64,000 bases of DNA from an uncultured Flavobacteriaceae bacterium. Its GTDB lineage: Bacteria > Bacteroidota > Bacteroidia > Flavobacteriales > Flavobacteriaceae. A program made the position numbers and the translations under genes. The stretch's first letter is position 1, and each line of letters opens with the position of its first letter. The stretch spans positions 372,001 through 436,000 of the forward strand of contig CALSPF010000001.1 of the NCBI GenBank assembly GCA_943788165.1. The letters run 5' to 3'. Shown piece after piece: positions 55,709 to 64,000 of the stretch. Below the pieces are notes generated by a model. It did not search any database and was not told the DNA's origin. It saw nothing but the letters and a program-made list of their open reading frames with translations.

Positions 55709-56059
55709 ATGGGACTAAGTAAAGAAGAAAGAAGACTAAGAATACGTCGTCGCATTCGCAAAACCGTATCGGGAACTGCAGATGCACCACGCCTATCCGT
55801 CTTTAGAAGTAACAAAGAAATTTACGCACAGGTAATTGATGACTCAACTGGAAAAACACTAGTTGCAGCTTCTTCAAGAGACAAGAGTGTAGAAGATAAA
55901 AACAAACAATCAACTGCGACTGCTGTTGGTAAAAACATCGCAGAAAAGGCTATTTCAGCTGGAATCTCTGTAGTGAGTTTTGACCGTGGCGGATACCTAT
56001 ATCACGGGAGAGTGAAATCTCTTGCTGATGGTGCGCGTGAAGGTGGATTAAAATTTTAA
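55709..56059 (+). CDS. rplR: 50S ribosomal protein L18
   Basis: A 116-residue 5S rRNA-binding protein. [40 protein letters not shown] and [20 protein letters not shown] mark it. It lies 10 bases after rplF and 9 before rpsE. Confidence 0.99.
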   Translation: MGLSKEERRLRIRRRIRKTVSGTADAPRLSVFRSNKEIYAQVIDDSTGKTLVAASSRDKSVEDKNKQSTATAVGKNIAEKAISAGISVVSFDRGGYLYHGRVKSLADGAREGGLKF

Positions 56060-56068
56060 TAAGCGAAT

Positions 56069-56593
56069 ATGTATCAAGATTATAAAAACGTTGAATTGGT
56101 AAAACCTGGAGGTCTCGAATTAAAAGATCGTTTAGTAGGTGTACAGCGTGTGACCAAAGTAACCAAAGGTGGACGTGCATTCGGATTTTCAGCCATCGTA
56201 GTTGTTGGAGATGAAAACGGTGTAGTTGGCCAAGGTTTAGGAAAATCTAAAGAAGTTGCTGAAGCAATTTCTAAAGCTGTAGAAGATGCCAAAAAGAATC
56301 TCGTTCGTATTCCAATTACTAATGGAACTGTTCCACACGAACAAAAAGGTAAATATGGCGGAGCCCGCGTATTTCTGAAGCCAGCATCTGCCGGTACAGG
56401 GGTAATTGCAGGTGGTGCTGTACGTGCCGTATTAGAAGCAGTGGGTGTACACAATGTACTATCTAAGTCGCAAGGCTCTTCTAACCCACACAACGTTGTA
56501 AAAGCAACCTTCGACGCATTACTTCAATTGAGAAGTGCAGCCACTGTTGCTCGTCAACGCGGTGTGTCTTTGGATAAAGTATTTAACGGATAA
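56069..56593 (+). CDS. rpsE: 30S ribosomal protein S5
   Basis: A 174-residue protein at the mRNA entry and decoding region. The dsRNA-binding-like N-domain holds [20 protein letters not shown] and the C-domain has [20 protein letters not shown]. The loop between strands 1 and 2 is normal, so no spectinomycin-resistance change is obvious. Confidence 0.99.
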   Translation: MYQDYKNVELVKPGGLELKDRLVGVQRVTKVTKGGRAFGFSAIVVVGDENGVVGQGLGKSKEVAEAISKAVEDAKKNLVRIPITNGTVPHEQKGKYGGARVFLKPASAGTGVIAGGAVRAVLEAVGVHNVLSKSQGSSNPHNVVKATFDALLQLRSAATVARQRGVSLDKVFNG

Positions 56594-56604
56594 TTCAGTT
56601 AGCC

Positions 56605-56784
56605 ATGCAAAAAGTTAAAGTAAAACAAGTAAAAAGTAGCATCAAGCGTATCAAAAAGCAAAAGCTTACACTTGAAGCATTGGGTTTAAGAGGAATTGGG
56701 AAAGAAGTCATTCATGACGCTACACCAAACATCCTTGGAATGATAAAAAAAGTTTCTCACTTAGTTTCTGTTTCAGAAGCATAA
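56605..56784 (+). CDS. rpmD: 50S ribosomal protein L30
   Basis: A 59-residue protein with the L30 pattern KVKVKQVKSSIKRIKKQKL, LEALGLRGIGKEVIHDATPN and a hydrophobic C-terminal strand (KVSHLVSVSEA). The ATG at 56605 lies 11 bases after rpsE and the TAA 9 bases before rplO. The length and the S5-L30-L15 order are both as expected. In flavobacteria the Ile-Gly motif of this family reads GIGKEV, as here. Confidence 0.97.
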   Translation: MQKVKVKQVKSSIKRIKKQKLTLEALGLRGIGKEVIHDATPNILGMIKKVSHLVSVSEA

Positions 56785-56793
56785 ATCGCAGAT

Positions 56794-57246
56794 ATGAACT
56801 TAAGTAATATACAACCCGCAGAGGGATCCACACACAAAAACTCAAAACGTCTTGGCCGTGGTCAAGGTTCTGGTAAAGGTGGTACTGCTGCTCGTGGTCA
56901 CAAAGGAGCAAAATCACGCTCAGGTTATTCTAAGAAATTAGGATTTGAAGGAGGTCAAATGCCTTTACAACGTCGTGTACCTAAATTCGGATTTACAAAC
57001 ATTAACCGCAAAGACTACCAAGGAATAAACTTGGATACGCTTCAAGGTTTGGTAGATGAGAAAAGAATTAAAGACACTTTAGCGTTTGACGCTATTGTTG
57101 AATTGCGTCTTGCACGTAAAAACGAGTTGGTAAAGATTCTAGGACGTGGCGAATTAAAAGCTGCTATCAAAGTTAGTGCACATAAATTTACTGCATCTGC
57201 AAAAGCCGCTATCGAAGCAGCTGGTGGAGAGGCGATTGAATTATAA
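56794..57246 (+). CDS. rplO: 50S ribosomal protein L15
   Basis: A 150-residue protein with the glycine-rich N-terminal arm KRLGRGQGSGKGGTAARGHK, GFEGGQMPLQRRVPKFGF and the C-terminal globular domain (LGRGELKAAIKVSAHKFTA). It lies 6 bases before secY. Confidence 0.99.
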   Translation: MNLSNIQPAEGSTHKNSKRLGRGQGSGKGGTAARGHKGAKSRSGYSKKLGFEGGQMPLQRRVPKFGFTNINRKDYQGINLDTLQGLVDEKRIKDTLAFDAIVELRLARKNELVKILGRGELKAAIKVSAHKFTASAKAAIEAAGGEAIEL

Positions 57247-57252
57247 TTATCG

Positions 57253-58605
57253 ATGAAGAATTTTTTAGAAACCTTAGCCAACATTTATAAAATAGAAGAA
57301 TTGCGTAACCGTATTGGGTTGACGTTAGTTATTTTACTTATATATCGCTTTGGTGCACAAATTACTTTACCAGGTATTGACGCTGTTCAGCTTGCTGAGC
57401 TCGGAAATCGTACTGGTGGAGGAGGACTTCTAGGTGTTTTAAATATGTTCACAGGAGGTGCCTTTGCAAATGCTTCTGTATTTGCTCTTGGTATTATGCC
57501 TTATATCTCTGCTTCAATTGTAGTTCAGTTGATGGGAATTGCTATTCCCTATCTTCAAAAATTGCAGAAAGAAGGAGAAAGTGGACGTAAAACATTGAAT
57601 CAAATTACACGATGGCTGACCATTGCAATTTGTGTTGTTCAAGCTCCTGCTTACCTCTATGGCCTTGGTGCTTTAGGTGTGCCAGATTCAGCCTTTGTCC
57701 TTGGAAAAGGATTGAGCTTTATGGTGCCTTCAGTAATTATTTTAGTTACTGGAACAATCTTCGCCATGTGGTTAGGAGAAAAGATTACAGACAAAGGTAT
57801 TGGTAATGGTATCTCCCTTTTAATTATGGTCGGTATTATTGCAACCCTTCCGCTCTCTTTTGCGCAAGAAGTTGTTTCAAGAGTATCGGAGAACAATGGT
57901 GGTTTAATCCTAATTTTAATCGAATTGATTCTTTGGATCATCATTATTGTATTGTCTATTCTACTGGTACTGGCTGTTCGCCAAATCCCTGTGCAATATG
58001 CAAGACGCACACAAGGAACAACAAACGAAACGAATGTTTTTGGCTCACGCCAGTACATTCCATTAAAGTTAAATGCTTCTGGTGTAATGCCAATTATCTT
58101 TGCGCAAGCCATCATGTTTGCTCCTGCTTATGTAGGAAGACTGATCGGTGATAGCGACGTAGGACAGTGGTTACAAGTTAATTTCTCAGACATATTTGGC
58201 CTATGGTACAATATTGTGTTTGCGTTATTGATTATCATTTTCACCTACTTCTACACAGCAATTACAGTTCCAACCAATAAAATGTCAGACGATCTAAAGC
58301 GTAGTGGCGGATTTGTTCCAGGTGTTCGACCAGGGAATGAAACAAGCGACTTCCTAGATACAGTTATGTCACACATTACCTTTCCAGGTTCTCTTTTCCT
58401 AGCTGCACTAGCTGTTTTTCCAGCTGTTGTAGTGAAGTTAATAGGGATGCAACAAGGATGGGCATTGTTCTATGGAGGTACATCTCTATTGATTATGGTA
58501 GGAGTCGCAATTGACACCATTCAACAGGTAAATTCATACTTATTGAATCGTCACTATGACGGTTTAATGAAAGCAGGAACGAACCGTAAATCAGCAGCAG
58601 TTTAA
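57253..58605 (+). CDS. secY: protein translocase subunit SecY
   Basis: A 450-residue, ten-helix core channel of the Sec translocon. Family blocks include [60 protein letters not shown] and the C-terminal [20 protein letters not shown]. The plug helix region follows the first membrane segment. The length is typical. It lies between rplO and infA, and adk and map, which stand here in many Firmicutes and Proteobacteria relatives, are absent. Confidence 0.98.
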   Translation: MKNFLETLANIYKIEELRNRIGLTLVILLIYRFGAQITLPGIDAVQLAELGNRTGGGGLLGVLNMFTGGAFANASVFALGIMPYISASIVVQLMGIAIPYLQKLQKEGESGRKTLNQITRWLTIAICVVQAPAYLYGLGALGVPDSAFVLGKGLSFMVPSVIILVTGTIFAMWLGEKITDKGIGNGISLLIMVGIIATLPLSFAQEVVSRVSENNGGLILILIELILWIIIIVLSILLVLAVRQIPVQYARRTQGTTNETNVFGSRQYIPLKLNASGVMPIIFAQAIMFAPAYVGRLIGDSDVGQWLQVNFSDIFGLWYNIVFALLIIIFTYFYTAITVPTNKMSDDLKRSGGFVPGVRPGNETSDFLDTVMSHITFPGSLFLAALAVFPAVVVKLIGMQQGWALFYGGTSLLIMVGVAIDTIQQVNSYLLNRHYDGLMKAGTNRKSAAV

Positions 58606-58606
58606 G

Positions 58607-58822
58607 ATGGCAAAACAAGCAGCTATAGAGCAAGAAGGTTCAATCATTGAAGCATTATCCAATGCAATGTTCCGCGTAGAGTTAGAAAATGGTCATGTTG
58701 TGACCGCACACATTTCCGGTAAAATGCGATTGCATTATATCAAGTTATTACCTGGAGATAAAGTTAAATTAGAAATGAGTCCTTACGATTTAACCAAAGC
58801 AAGGATCACTTATAGATTTTAA
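58607..58822 (+). CDS. infA: translation initiation factor IF-1
   Basis: A 71-residue OB-fold factor that occupies the A-site during initiation. [40 protein letters not shown] and [15 protein letters not shown] are complete. It starts 1 base after the secY stop, so the two are translationally linked. Confidence 0.99.
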   Translation: MAKQAAIEQEGSIIEALSNAMFRVELENGHVVTAHISGKMRLHYIKLLPGDKVKLEMSPYDLTKARITYRF

Positions 58823-58832
58823 AACAGAAACG

Positions 58833-58949
58833 ATGAAAGTAAGAGCATCATTAAAGAAAAGAAGCGCAGACTGCAAAATAGTTCGCAGAAAAGGACGCCT
58901 TTATGTAATTAACAAAAAGAATCCTAGATTTAAACAAAGACAAGGATAA
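58833..58949 (+). CDS. rpmJ: 50S ribosomal protein L36
   Basis: A 38-residue protein (ATG 58833, TAA 58947-58949): [20 protein letters not shown] followed by [18 protein letters not shown]. In the zinc-binding form the core has C-x2-C ... C ... H. Here only one Cys remains (ADC) and the third Cys/His ligands are Asn/Lys, so this is the zinc-independent (C-minus) variant. It sits in its usual place between infA and rpsM. Confidence 0.97.
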   Translation: MKVRASLKKRSADCKIVRRKGRLYVINKKNPRFKQRQG

Positions 58950-58951
58950 TT

Positions 58952-59326
58952 ATGGCAAGAATATCAGGAGTAGACATTCCAAAACAAAAGCGTGGCGTAA
59001 TCGCATTGACTTATATCTTTGGTATTGGTCGTAGTCGTGCCCAAAACATTTTAGCAGAAGCTAAGGTTGACGAAAGCAAAAAAGTATCTGATTGGACAGA
59101 CAGCGAAATTGCTGCCATTCGTGAAGCAGTATCAACGTTCAAAATTGAAGGTGAATTGCGATCAGAAGTTCAATTGAACATCAAACGATTGATGGATATT
59201 GGATGTTACCGTGGAATTCGTCACCGTTCAGGTTTACCTTTAAGAGGTCAACGCACCAAGAACAATTCACGTACACGTAAAGGAAAACGTAAAACGGTTG
59301 CAAACAAGAAAAAGGCAACGAAATAA
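58952..59326 (+). CDS. rpsM: 30S ribosomal protein S13
   Basis: A 124-residue head protein that bridges to the large subunit and t[39 protein letters not shown] and [20 protein letters not shown] are diagnostic. It is the first gene of the alpha part, 2 bases after rpmJ. Confidence 0.99.
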   Translation: MARISGVDIPKQKRGVIALTYIFGIGRSRAQNILAEAKVDESKKVSDWTDSEIAAIREAVSTFKIEGELRSEVQLNIKRLMDIGCYRGIRHRSGLPLRGQRTKNNSRTRKGKRKTVANKKKATK

Positions 59327-59335
59327 TTCTAGATT

Positions 59336-59719
59336 ATGGCTAAAACAACTAGCAAAAAAAGAAAAGTTATTGTTGAATCGACTGGAGAAGCGCATATCAA
59401 TGCATCTTTCAATAACATCATTATTTCGCTTACTAACGTAAAAGGAGAAGTTATCTCTTGGTCATCTGCCGGTAAAATGGGCTTTAGAGGATCAAAAAAG
59501 AATACTCCTTATGCTGCCCAAACTGCTGCAGAAGATTGTGCTAAAGTTGCACAAGAGGCAGGTTTGCGTCAAGTGAAAGTATTTGTTAAAGGACCTGGAA
59601 ACGGACGTGAGTCTGCGATCAGAACACTTCACAATAACGGAATCGAAGTAACTGAGATCATCGACGTTACACCACTTCCACACAACGGATGTCGTCCTCC
59701 AAAAAGACGTAGAGTATAA
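59336..59719 (+). CDS. rpsK: 30S ribosomal protein S11
   Basis: A 127-residue platform protein. [39 protein letters not shown] and the C-terminal [19 protein letters not shown] identify it. It lies 9 bases after rpsM. An 83-base gap separates it from rpsD. Confidence 0.99.
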   Translation: MAKTTSKKRKVIVESTGEAHINASFNNIIISLTNVKGEVISWSSAGKMGFRGSKKNTPYAAQTAAEDCAKVAQEAGLRQVKVFVKGPGNGRESAIRTLHNNGIEVTEIIDVTPLPHNGCRPPKRRRV

Positions 59720-59802
59720 TTCATATTAACCTGTCGAAGGAAACTAGTTATCGAAGGAATCGACCTTAATTCATAACTCCTTTAACATTAACCAAAATAA
59801 CA
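59720..59802 (+). promoter_or_regulatory. leader of rpsD with a short direct repeat
   Basis: This is the widest gap inside the superoperon. It holds two copies of TCGAAGGAA at 59734-59742 and 59751-59759. In E. coli S4 regulates the alpha operon through its mRNA, but no such structure is proven here. The regulatory role is a guess. Confidence 0.3.
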
Positions 59803-60408
59803 ATGGCAAGATATACCGGTCCAAAAACAAAAATTTCACGAAAGTTTGGCGAACCCATCTTTGGTGCAGATAAATCTTTCGAAAAAAGAAATTATCCTCC
59901 CGGACAACACGGAAACACAAGAAGACGTGGTAAAAAATCCGAGTATGCTATCCAATTAATGGAGAAGCAAAAAGCAAAATACACCTATGGTATTTTAGAA
60001 AAGCAATTTAGAATTATCTTCGCTCGCGCTTCGCAGAGTAAAGGTGTTACTGGTGAAGTTTTACTAGAATTATGTGAATCACGTCTAGACAATGTTGTCT
60101 ACCGTTTAGGAATTGCTCCTACACGTTCAGCAGCACGTCAATTGGTATCTCACCGCCACATTACTTTGAATGGCGCTTTGGTAAACATTGCTTCTTGTCA
60201 CGTTAAGCCAGGTGATGTTATTGGTGTTCGTGAAAAATCAAAGTCTTTAACAGCTATTACACATTCTTTAGATCGCAACTCAGCTGTTTATGAGTGGTTA
60301 ACTTGGAATTCTTCTACCCTTGAGGGTACGTTTGTTTCAACTCCTCAGCGTTTACAAATCCCTGAGAACATCAAAGAGCAACTAATCGTAGAATTATATT
60401 CTAAATAA
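59803..60408 (+). CDS. rpsD: 30S ribosomal protein S4
   Basis: A 201-residue primary 16S-binding protein. [20 protein letters not shown] and [20 protein letters not shown] open it, and an S4 RNA-binding domain ([33 protein letters not shown]) follows. The N-terminal zinc-type cysteines of some species are not present. rpoA starts 18 bases downstream. Confidence 0.99.
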   Translation: MARYTGPKTKISRKFGEPIFGADKSFEKRNYPPGQHGNTRRRGKKSEYAIQLMEKQKAKYTYGILEKQFRIIFARASQSKGVTGEVLLELCESRLDNVVYRLGIAPTRSAARQLVSHRHITLNGALVNIASCHVKPGDVIGVREKSKSLTAITHSLDRNSAVYEWLTWNSSTLEGTFVSTPQRLQIPENIKEQLIVELYSK

Positions 60409-60426
60409 TTAACTGAAGTTTACCTT

Positions 60427-61419
60427 ATGGCTATATTAAATTTTCAAAAACCCGATAAAGTTATCATGATCGATTCTTCGAAATTCGAAGGCAAATTCGA
60501 ATTTCGCCCTTTAGAACCTGGTTATGGACTCACTGTTGGGAACGCATTGAGAAGAGTATTGCTTTCTTCTTTAGAAGGATTTGCAATTACTTCAGTAAAG
60601 ATCGAAAATATTGATCACGAGTTTTCTACCATTCCTGGAATTGTAGAAGATGTGACTGAAATCATCTTGAACCTAAAACAAGTTCGTTTCAAACGTCAAA
60701 TAGAAGACATTGAAAACGAAAAAGTAACCATCACTATTGGTGGTCAAGATCAGCTAAAAGCGTCTGATTTCCAGAAATTCATTTCTGGTTTTCAAGTACT
60801 CAATACCGACTTGGTGATTTGTAACCTCGAAAAGAGCGTTCAACTCAACATGGAATTGACTATTGAAAAAGGACGTGGATATGTTCCTGCTGAAGAGAAT
60901 AAGAAAATGGATGCTCAATTGGGTACCATCGCAATTGACTCTATTTACACCCCTGTTAAAAATGTTAAATTTAGCATTGAGAACTTCCGTGTAGAGCAAA
61001 AGACTGATTACGAAAAACTTGTTTTTGAAATCATTACAGACGGATCAATCCATCCTAAAGATGCTTTAACCGAAGCAGCAAAAACACTCATTCACCATTT
61101 CTTGTTGTTCTCCGATGAGCGCATTACGCTAGAAGCTGATGAGATTGCACAAACTGAAACCTATGATGAGGAGTCCCTTCACATGCGCCAGCTATTGAAG
61201 ACAAAACTCATAGATATGGATCTTTCTGTTCGCGCATTGAATTGTTTGAAAGCAGCCGAAGTGGAAACCTTAGGTGATTTAGTTTCTTACAACAAAAATG
61301 ATTTGATGAAGTTTAGAAACTTTGGAAAAAAATCATTGACTGAACTGGAAGAATTGGTTGTTCTTAAAGGATTATCCTTTGGTATGAACCTTGCGAAATA
61401 TAAATTAGATAAAGACTAA
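60427..61419 (+). CDS. rpoA: DNA-directed RNA polymerase subunit alpha
   Basis: A 330-residue assembly subunit. The N-terminal dimerisation domain includes [20 protein letters not shown] and [19 protein letters not shown] short linker leads to the C-terminal DNA/activator-contacting domain ([20 protein letters not shown] and [18 protein letters not shown]). The length is typical. It lies between rpsD and rplQ. Confidence 0.99.
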   Translation: MAILNFQKPDKVIMIDSSKFEGKFEFRPLEPGYGLTVGNALRRVLLSSLEGFAITSVKIENIDHEFSTIPGIVEDVTEIILNLKQVRFKRQIEDIENEKVTITIGGQDQLKASDFQKFISGFQVLNTDLVICNLEKSVQLNMELTIEKGRGYVPAEENKKMDAQLGTIAIDSIYTPVKNVKFSIENFRVEQKTDYEKLVFEIITDGSIHPKDALTEAAKTLIHHFLLFSDERITLEADEIAQTETYDEESLHMRQLLKTKLIDMDLSVRALNCLKAAEVETLGDLVSYNKNDLMKFRNFGKKSLTELEELVVLKGLSFGMNLAKYKLDKD

Positions 61420-61442
61420 CCGACATTTTTATACACTAGAAA

Positions 61443-61946
61443 ATGAGACACGGAAAAAAAGTAATGCACCTTGGTCGTAAGACGGCTCATCGTAAATCGA
61501 TGCTTGCCAATATGGCCTGTTCATTAATCGAGCATAAAAGAATCAATACCACTGTAACCAAAGCGAAAGCTTTGAAACAATTTGTGGAGCCATTGATCAC
61601 AAAATCAAAAGACGATACAACGCACAACCGACGTACCGCTTTTCGTTATTTACGTAACAAAGAAGCCGTTGCTTTTTTGTTTAGAGATGTAGCTGCAAAA
61701 GTTGGCGATCGTCCAGGAGGATACACACGTATCATCAAATTGGGAAATCGTCTTGGAGATAATGCAGATATGGCGATGATCGAATTGGTAGACTTCAACG
61801 ATGTTTATACAAACAAAGATGAAGAGACTAAGAAGACAACCCGTAGGAGTAGAGCTAAGAAACCAGCTGATGCCCCTGCAGTTGAAGCAACAGAAGAAGC
61901 ACCAGCAGTGGATGCTCCTGAAAAAGATGATTCAGCTCAAGAATAA
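61443..61946 (+). CDS. rplQ: 50S ribosomal protein L17 with acidic C-terminal tail
   Basis: A 167-residue protein. The L17 core ([60 protein letters not shown]) ends near residue 130. An Ala/Glu/Pro-rich tail with [20 protein letters not shown] follows. Such tails are common in Bacteroidota and their role is unknown. It is the last gene of the superoperon, with a terminator right after it. Confidence 0.98.
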   Translation: MRHGKKVMHLGRKTAHRKSMLANMACSLIEHKRINTTVTKAKALKQFVEPLITKSKDDTTHNRRTAFRYLRNKEAVAFLFRDVAAKVGDRPGGYTRIIKLGNRLGDNADMAMIELVDFNDVYTNKDEETKKTTRRSRAKKPADAPAVEATEEAPAVDAPEKDDSAQE

Positions 61947-61972
61947 GGATGTTAATAATTACAACATATTAC

Positions 61973-62006
61973 AAAGGATAAGCTTTTCGAGTTTATCCTT
62001 TTTTTA
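61973..62006 (+). terminator. intrinsic terminator at the end of the ribosomal superoperon
   Basis: Inverted repeat AAAGGATAA / TTATCCTTT with an inner AG/CT pairing and an 11-base loop region, followed by a T-run. It ends 26 bases before the carA ATG. Confidence 0.85.
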
Positions 62007-62031
62007 TGTTTCTTTATGAAAATTTAGATAG

Positions 62032-63132
62032 ATGAAGTACAAAAACAGATCAGAAGCAATTGTTTTACTAGCCGACGGCACTATTTTTTATGGAAAATCC
62101 ATTGGTATCGAGGGTACCGCATTTGGAGAAATATGTTTCAACACTGGGATGACGGGCTACCAGGAAATATTTACCGACCCTTCCTACTTTGGACAATTGA
62201 TGGTGACTACCAATGCACATATTGGAAACTATGGTACACAGGATGATGAGAATCAATCCGACAATATTAAGATCGCAGGATTAATTTGTAAAAACTTTAG
62301 TTACGAACACACGCGTCCAAGTGGAACAAGTAATTTGTATGACTTTTTTGCGCAACAAAATAAGGTGGCCATTTCTGACGTAGATACTCGCGCCTTGGTA
62401 ATCTACATTCGTGAACACGGAGCTCAAAATGCAGTAATCACAACAGAGATAGATAAAATTGACGAACTGAAAGCAAAACTGAAAGCCTATCCCTCAATGG
62501 TGGGCCGGGAGCTTGCCTCAGAAGTTTCAACCAAAGAACCCTATTTCTATGGGGATGAGAATGCACCTCTAAAAGTGGCTGCACTCGATCTTGGTATCAA
62601 GAAAAGTATTCTAGATAATATCTCAGCACAAGGAGTGTACATCAAAGTCTTTCCATATGATACTGACTTTGCAAGCCTTGAAGCATGGAATCCTGATGGC
62701 TATTTCTTGTCCAATGGGCCTGGAGACCCAGAACCATTGAATCAAGCACAGCAAGTGGCTAAAGAAATTATTTCCCGTAATCTGCCCTTATTTGGTATTT
62801 GTTTAGGACATCAAGTAATTGCTTTAGCCAATGGCGTCTCGACCTTTAAAATGTTTAATGGGCACAGAGGGATTAATCACCCAGTATTGAACCATTCTTC
62901 GGGTAAAGGTGAGATTACCTCGCAAAACCATGGATTTGCTGTAAATCGGGAGGAAGCCGAGGCACATGCCGATTTAGAAATTACCCACACGCATCTAAAC
63001 GACCAAACTGTAGCAGGCATGAAAATGAAATCCAAGAAATGTTTTTCAGTTCAGTATCATCCAGAAGCAGCTCCTGGTCCAAATGATGCCAAGTATTTAT
63101 TTACACAATTCAAAGCCTTAATCGAAAATTAG
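62032..63132 (+). CDS. carA: carbamoyl-phosphate synthase small subunit
   Basis: Glutamine-hydrolysing subunit of carbamoyl-phosphate synthase, which supplies pyrimidine and arginine synthesis. The 366 residues hold an N-terminal CPSase domain (ADGTIFYGKSIG; FNTGMTGYQEIFTDPSYFGQ) and a C-terminal class I glutamine amidotransferase domain. The catalytic triad is nucleophile Cys257 in GICLGHQV, and His343 with Glu345 in QYHPEAAPG. The ATG at 62032 is followed directly by family sequence. It sits just past the superoperon terminator and 25 bases before eno. The large subunit gene is not in the window. Confidence 0.98.
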   Translation: MKYKNRSEAIVLLADGTIFYGKSIGIEGTAFGEICFNTGMTGYQEIFTDPSYFGQLMVTTNAHIGNYGTQDDENQSDNIKIAGLICKNFSYEHTRPSGTSNLYDFFAQQNKVAISDVDTRALVIYIREHGAQNAVITTEIDKIDELKAKLKAYPSMVGRELASEVSTKEPYFYGDENAPLKVAALDLGIKKSILDNISAQGVYIKVFPYDTDFASLEAWNPDGYFLSNGPGDPEPLNQAQQVAKEIISRNLPLFGICLGHQVIALANGVSTFKMFNGHRGINHPVLNHSSGKGEITSQNHGFAVNREEAEAHADLEITHTHLNDQTVAGMKMKSKKCFSVQYHPEAAPGPNDAKYLFTQFKALIEN

Positions 63133-63157
63133 TAACCAATAATTAAACAACAAACAA

Positions 63158-64000
63158 ATGAGTATTATCATTAACGTTCATGCAAGACAAATCCTTGATT
63201 CACGTGGAAATCCTACAGTAGAGGTTGACGTAATCACAGAAAATGGAATTTTAGGCCGTGCAGCTGTCCCTTCTGGTGCATCTACTGGAGAACACGAAGC
63301 AGTTGAACTTCGTGACGGAGGAAGCGACTTCATGGGAAAAGGTGTTTTAAAAGCAATTAAAAATGTTAATGAAGATTTAACAGAACTCATTGTTGGTGTC
63401 TCTGTTTTCGAACAAAACGAAATTGACCAGATGATGATCGATTTGGACGGCACACCAAACAAATCAAAACTAGGCGCCAATGCCATTTTAGGCGTTTCCC
63501 TTGCGGTTGCAAAAGCAGCTGCAAACGAACTCGGCATGCCATTGTATCGCTATGTTGGTGGGGTTAGTGCAAATACACTTCCTGTCCCAATGATGAATAT
63601 TATTAATGGTGGATCACATTCTGATGCCCCTATCGCTTTTCAAGAATTTATGGTAATGCCCGTAACGGCTCCTACTTTCTCCAAGGCAATGCAGATGGGA
63701 ACAGAGATTTTTCACCACCTAAAGAAAGTCTTACACGACCGCAATTTGAGTACCGCAGTAGGAGATGAAGGTGGATTTGCACCAACACTAGACGGAACCG
63801 AGGATGCGCTTGATACCATCATCAAAGCTATTGGAAATGCTGGTTACAAAGCAGGAGAAGAGGTTATGATTGCCTTAGACTGTGCCGCAGCAGAATTCTA
63901 CAAAGACGGTGTTTACGATTACACCCTTTTTGAAGGTGAAACTGGTGTGAAGAGAAGTTCTGAAGAACAAGCGCAATATTTGGCGGACCTTTCTGCAAAA
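63158..64000 (+). CDS. eno: enolase (partial, runs off the right edge)
   Basis: Glycolytic enzyme that dehydrates 2-phosphoglycerate to phosphoenolpyruvate. The first 281 codons are present (the family has about 430). The N-terminal domain begins [20 protein letters not shown], with the mobile loop [16 protein letters not shown], then [38 protein letters not shown] and the barrel start [19 protein letters not shown] (acid Glu). ALDCAAAEF holds a metal-binding Asp. No frame disruption is visible. It starts 25 bases after carA. Confidence 0.98.
   Translation, partial: MSIIINVHARQILDSRGNPTVEVDVITENGILGRAAVPSGASTGEHEAVELRDGGSDFMGKGVLKAIKNVNEDLTELIVGVSVFEQNEIDQMMIDLDGTPNKSKLGANAILGVSLAVAKAAANELGMPLYRYVGGVSANTLPVPMMNIINGGSHSDAPIAFQEFMVMPVTAPTFSKAMQMGTEIFHHLKKVLHDRNLSTAVGDEGGFAPTLDGTEDALDTIIKAIGNAGYKAGEEVMIALDCAAAEFYKDGVYDYTLFEGETGVKRSSEEQAQYLADLSAK

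Noticed and set aside
1-64000. CRISPR array, prophage, defence island or toxin-antitoxin system
   Set aside because: No regularly spaced repeats, phage structural genes or recognisable defence or toxin families were seen in any part of the window.

Overview
The window comes from a member of the Bacteroidota, most likely class Flavobacteriia (family Flavobacteriaceae). The evidence is SusC/SusD outer-membrane pairs, PorT of the type IX secretion system, an OmpA protein with thrombospondin type 3 repeats, a short (287 aa) primary sigma factor without region 1.1, an FtsZ with a very long acidic linker, and promoters of the Bacteroidota type (TTTG ... TAnnTTTG). Most of the content is core chromosome, AT-rich and densely packed. 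Because the initiation codons listed include GTG and TTG, several starts were moved to a better internal ATG.

Layout: 1-3928 is the end of the division cluster (ftsQ tail, ftsA, ftsZ) plus a YqeY-family gene. 3939-7233 (minus) is a small acyl-CoA island: histidine phosphatase, carboxyltransferase and quinone oxidoreductase. A tRNA-Arg(UCG) with its own promoter and terminator follows, then an unknown gene, methylmalonyl-CoA epimerase and meaB, and a lipoprotein. 10289-13694 (minus) is the de novo NAD operon nadA-nadB-nadC. Next come the OmpA protein, rpe, rpoD, a frameshifted pnp, rpsO, and fbaA-accD. 21652-26441 holds a TamA/BamA-like surface antigen, an rRNA methyltransferase, porT and ubiE. 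26542-29389 is the K+ uptake pair trkA-trkH, followed by rarA and rlmB.

31478-44840 is the accessory and most unusual part. It is a tandem array of a repeating unit: a minus-strand susC-susD pair facing away from a plus-strand pabB-pabC pair. Two full units are present, and a decayed third susD lies at the right edge. The two pabB-pabC segments are identical over about 1.41 kb (36420-37833 and 42847-44260). Both carry the same in-frame TGA in pabB, yet their flanks and the last third of pabC are clearly diverged. This is what recent gene conversion between older paralogues looks like, and it has either spread or preserved a nonsense codon in a folate-pathway enzyme.

45084-62006 is one long ribosomal superoperon: rpsL-rpsG-fusA, then the S10, spc and alpha clusters without tuf, adk or map, ending with rpoA-rplQ and a terminator. 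It includes rpmD and rpmJ, which are short. carA and the first 281 codons of enolase close the window. No CRISPR array, insertion sequence, prophage or rRNA gene was seen.
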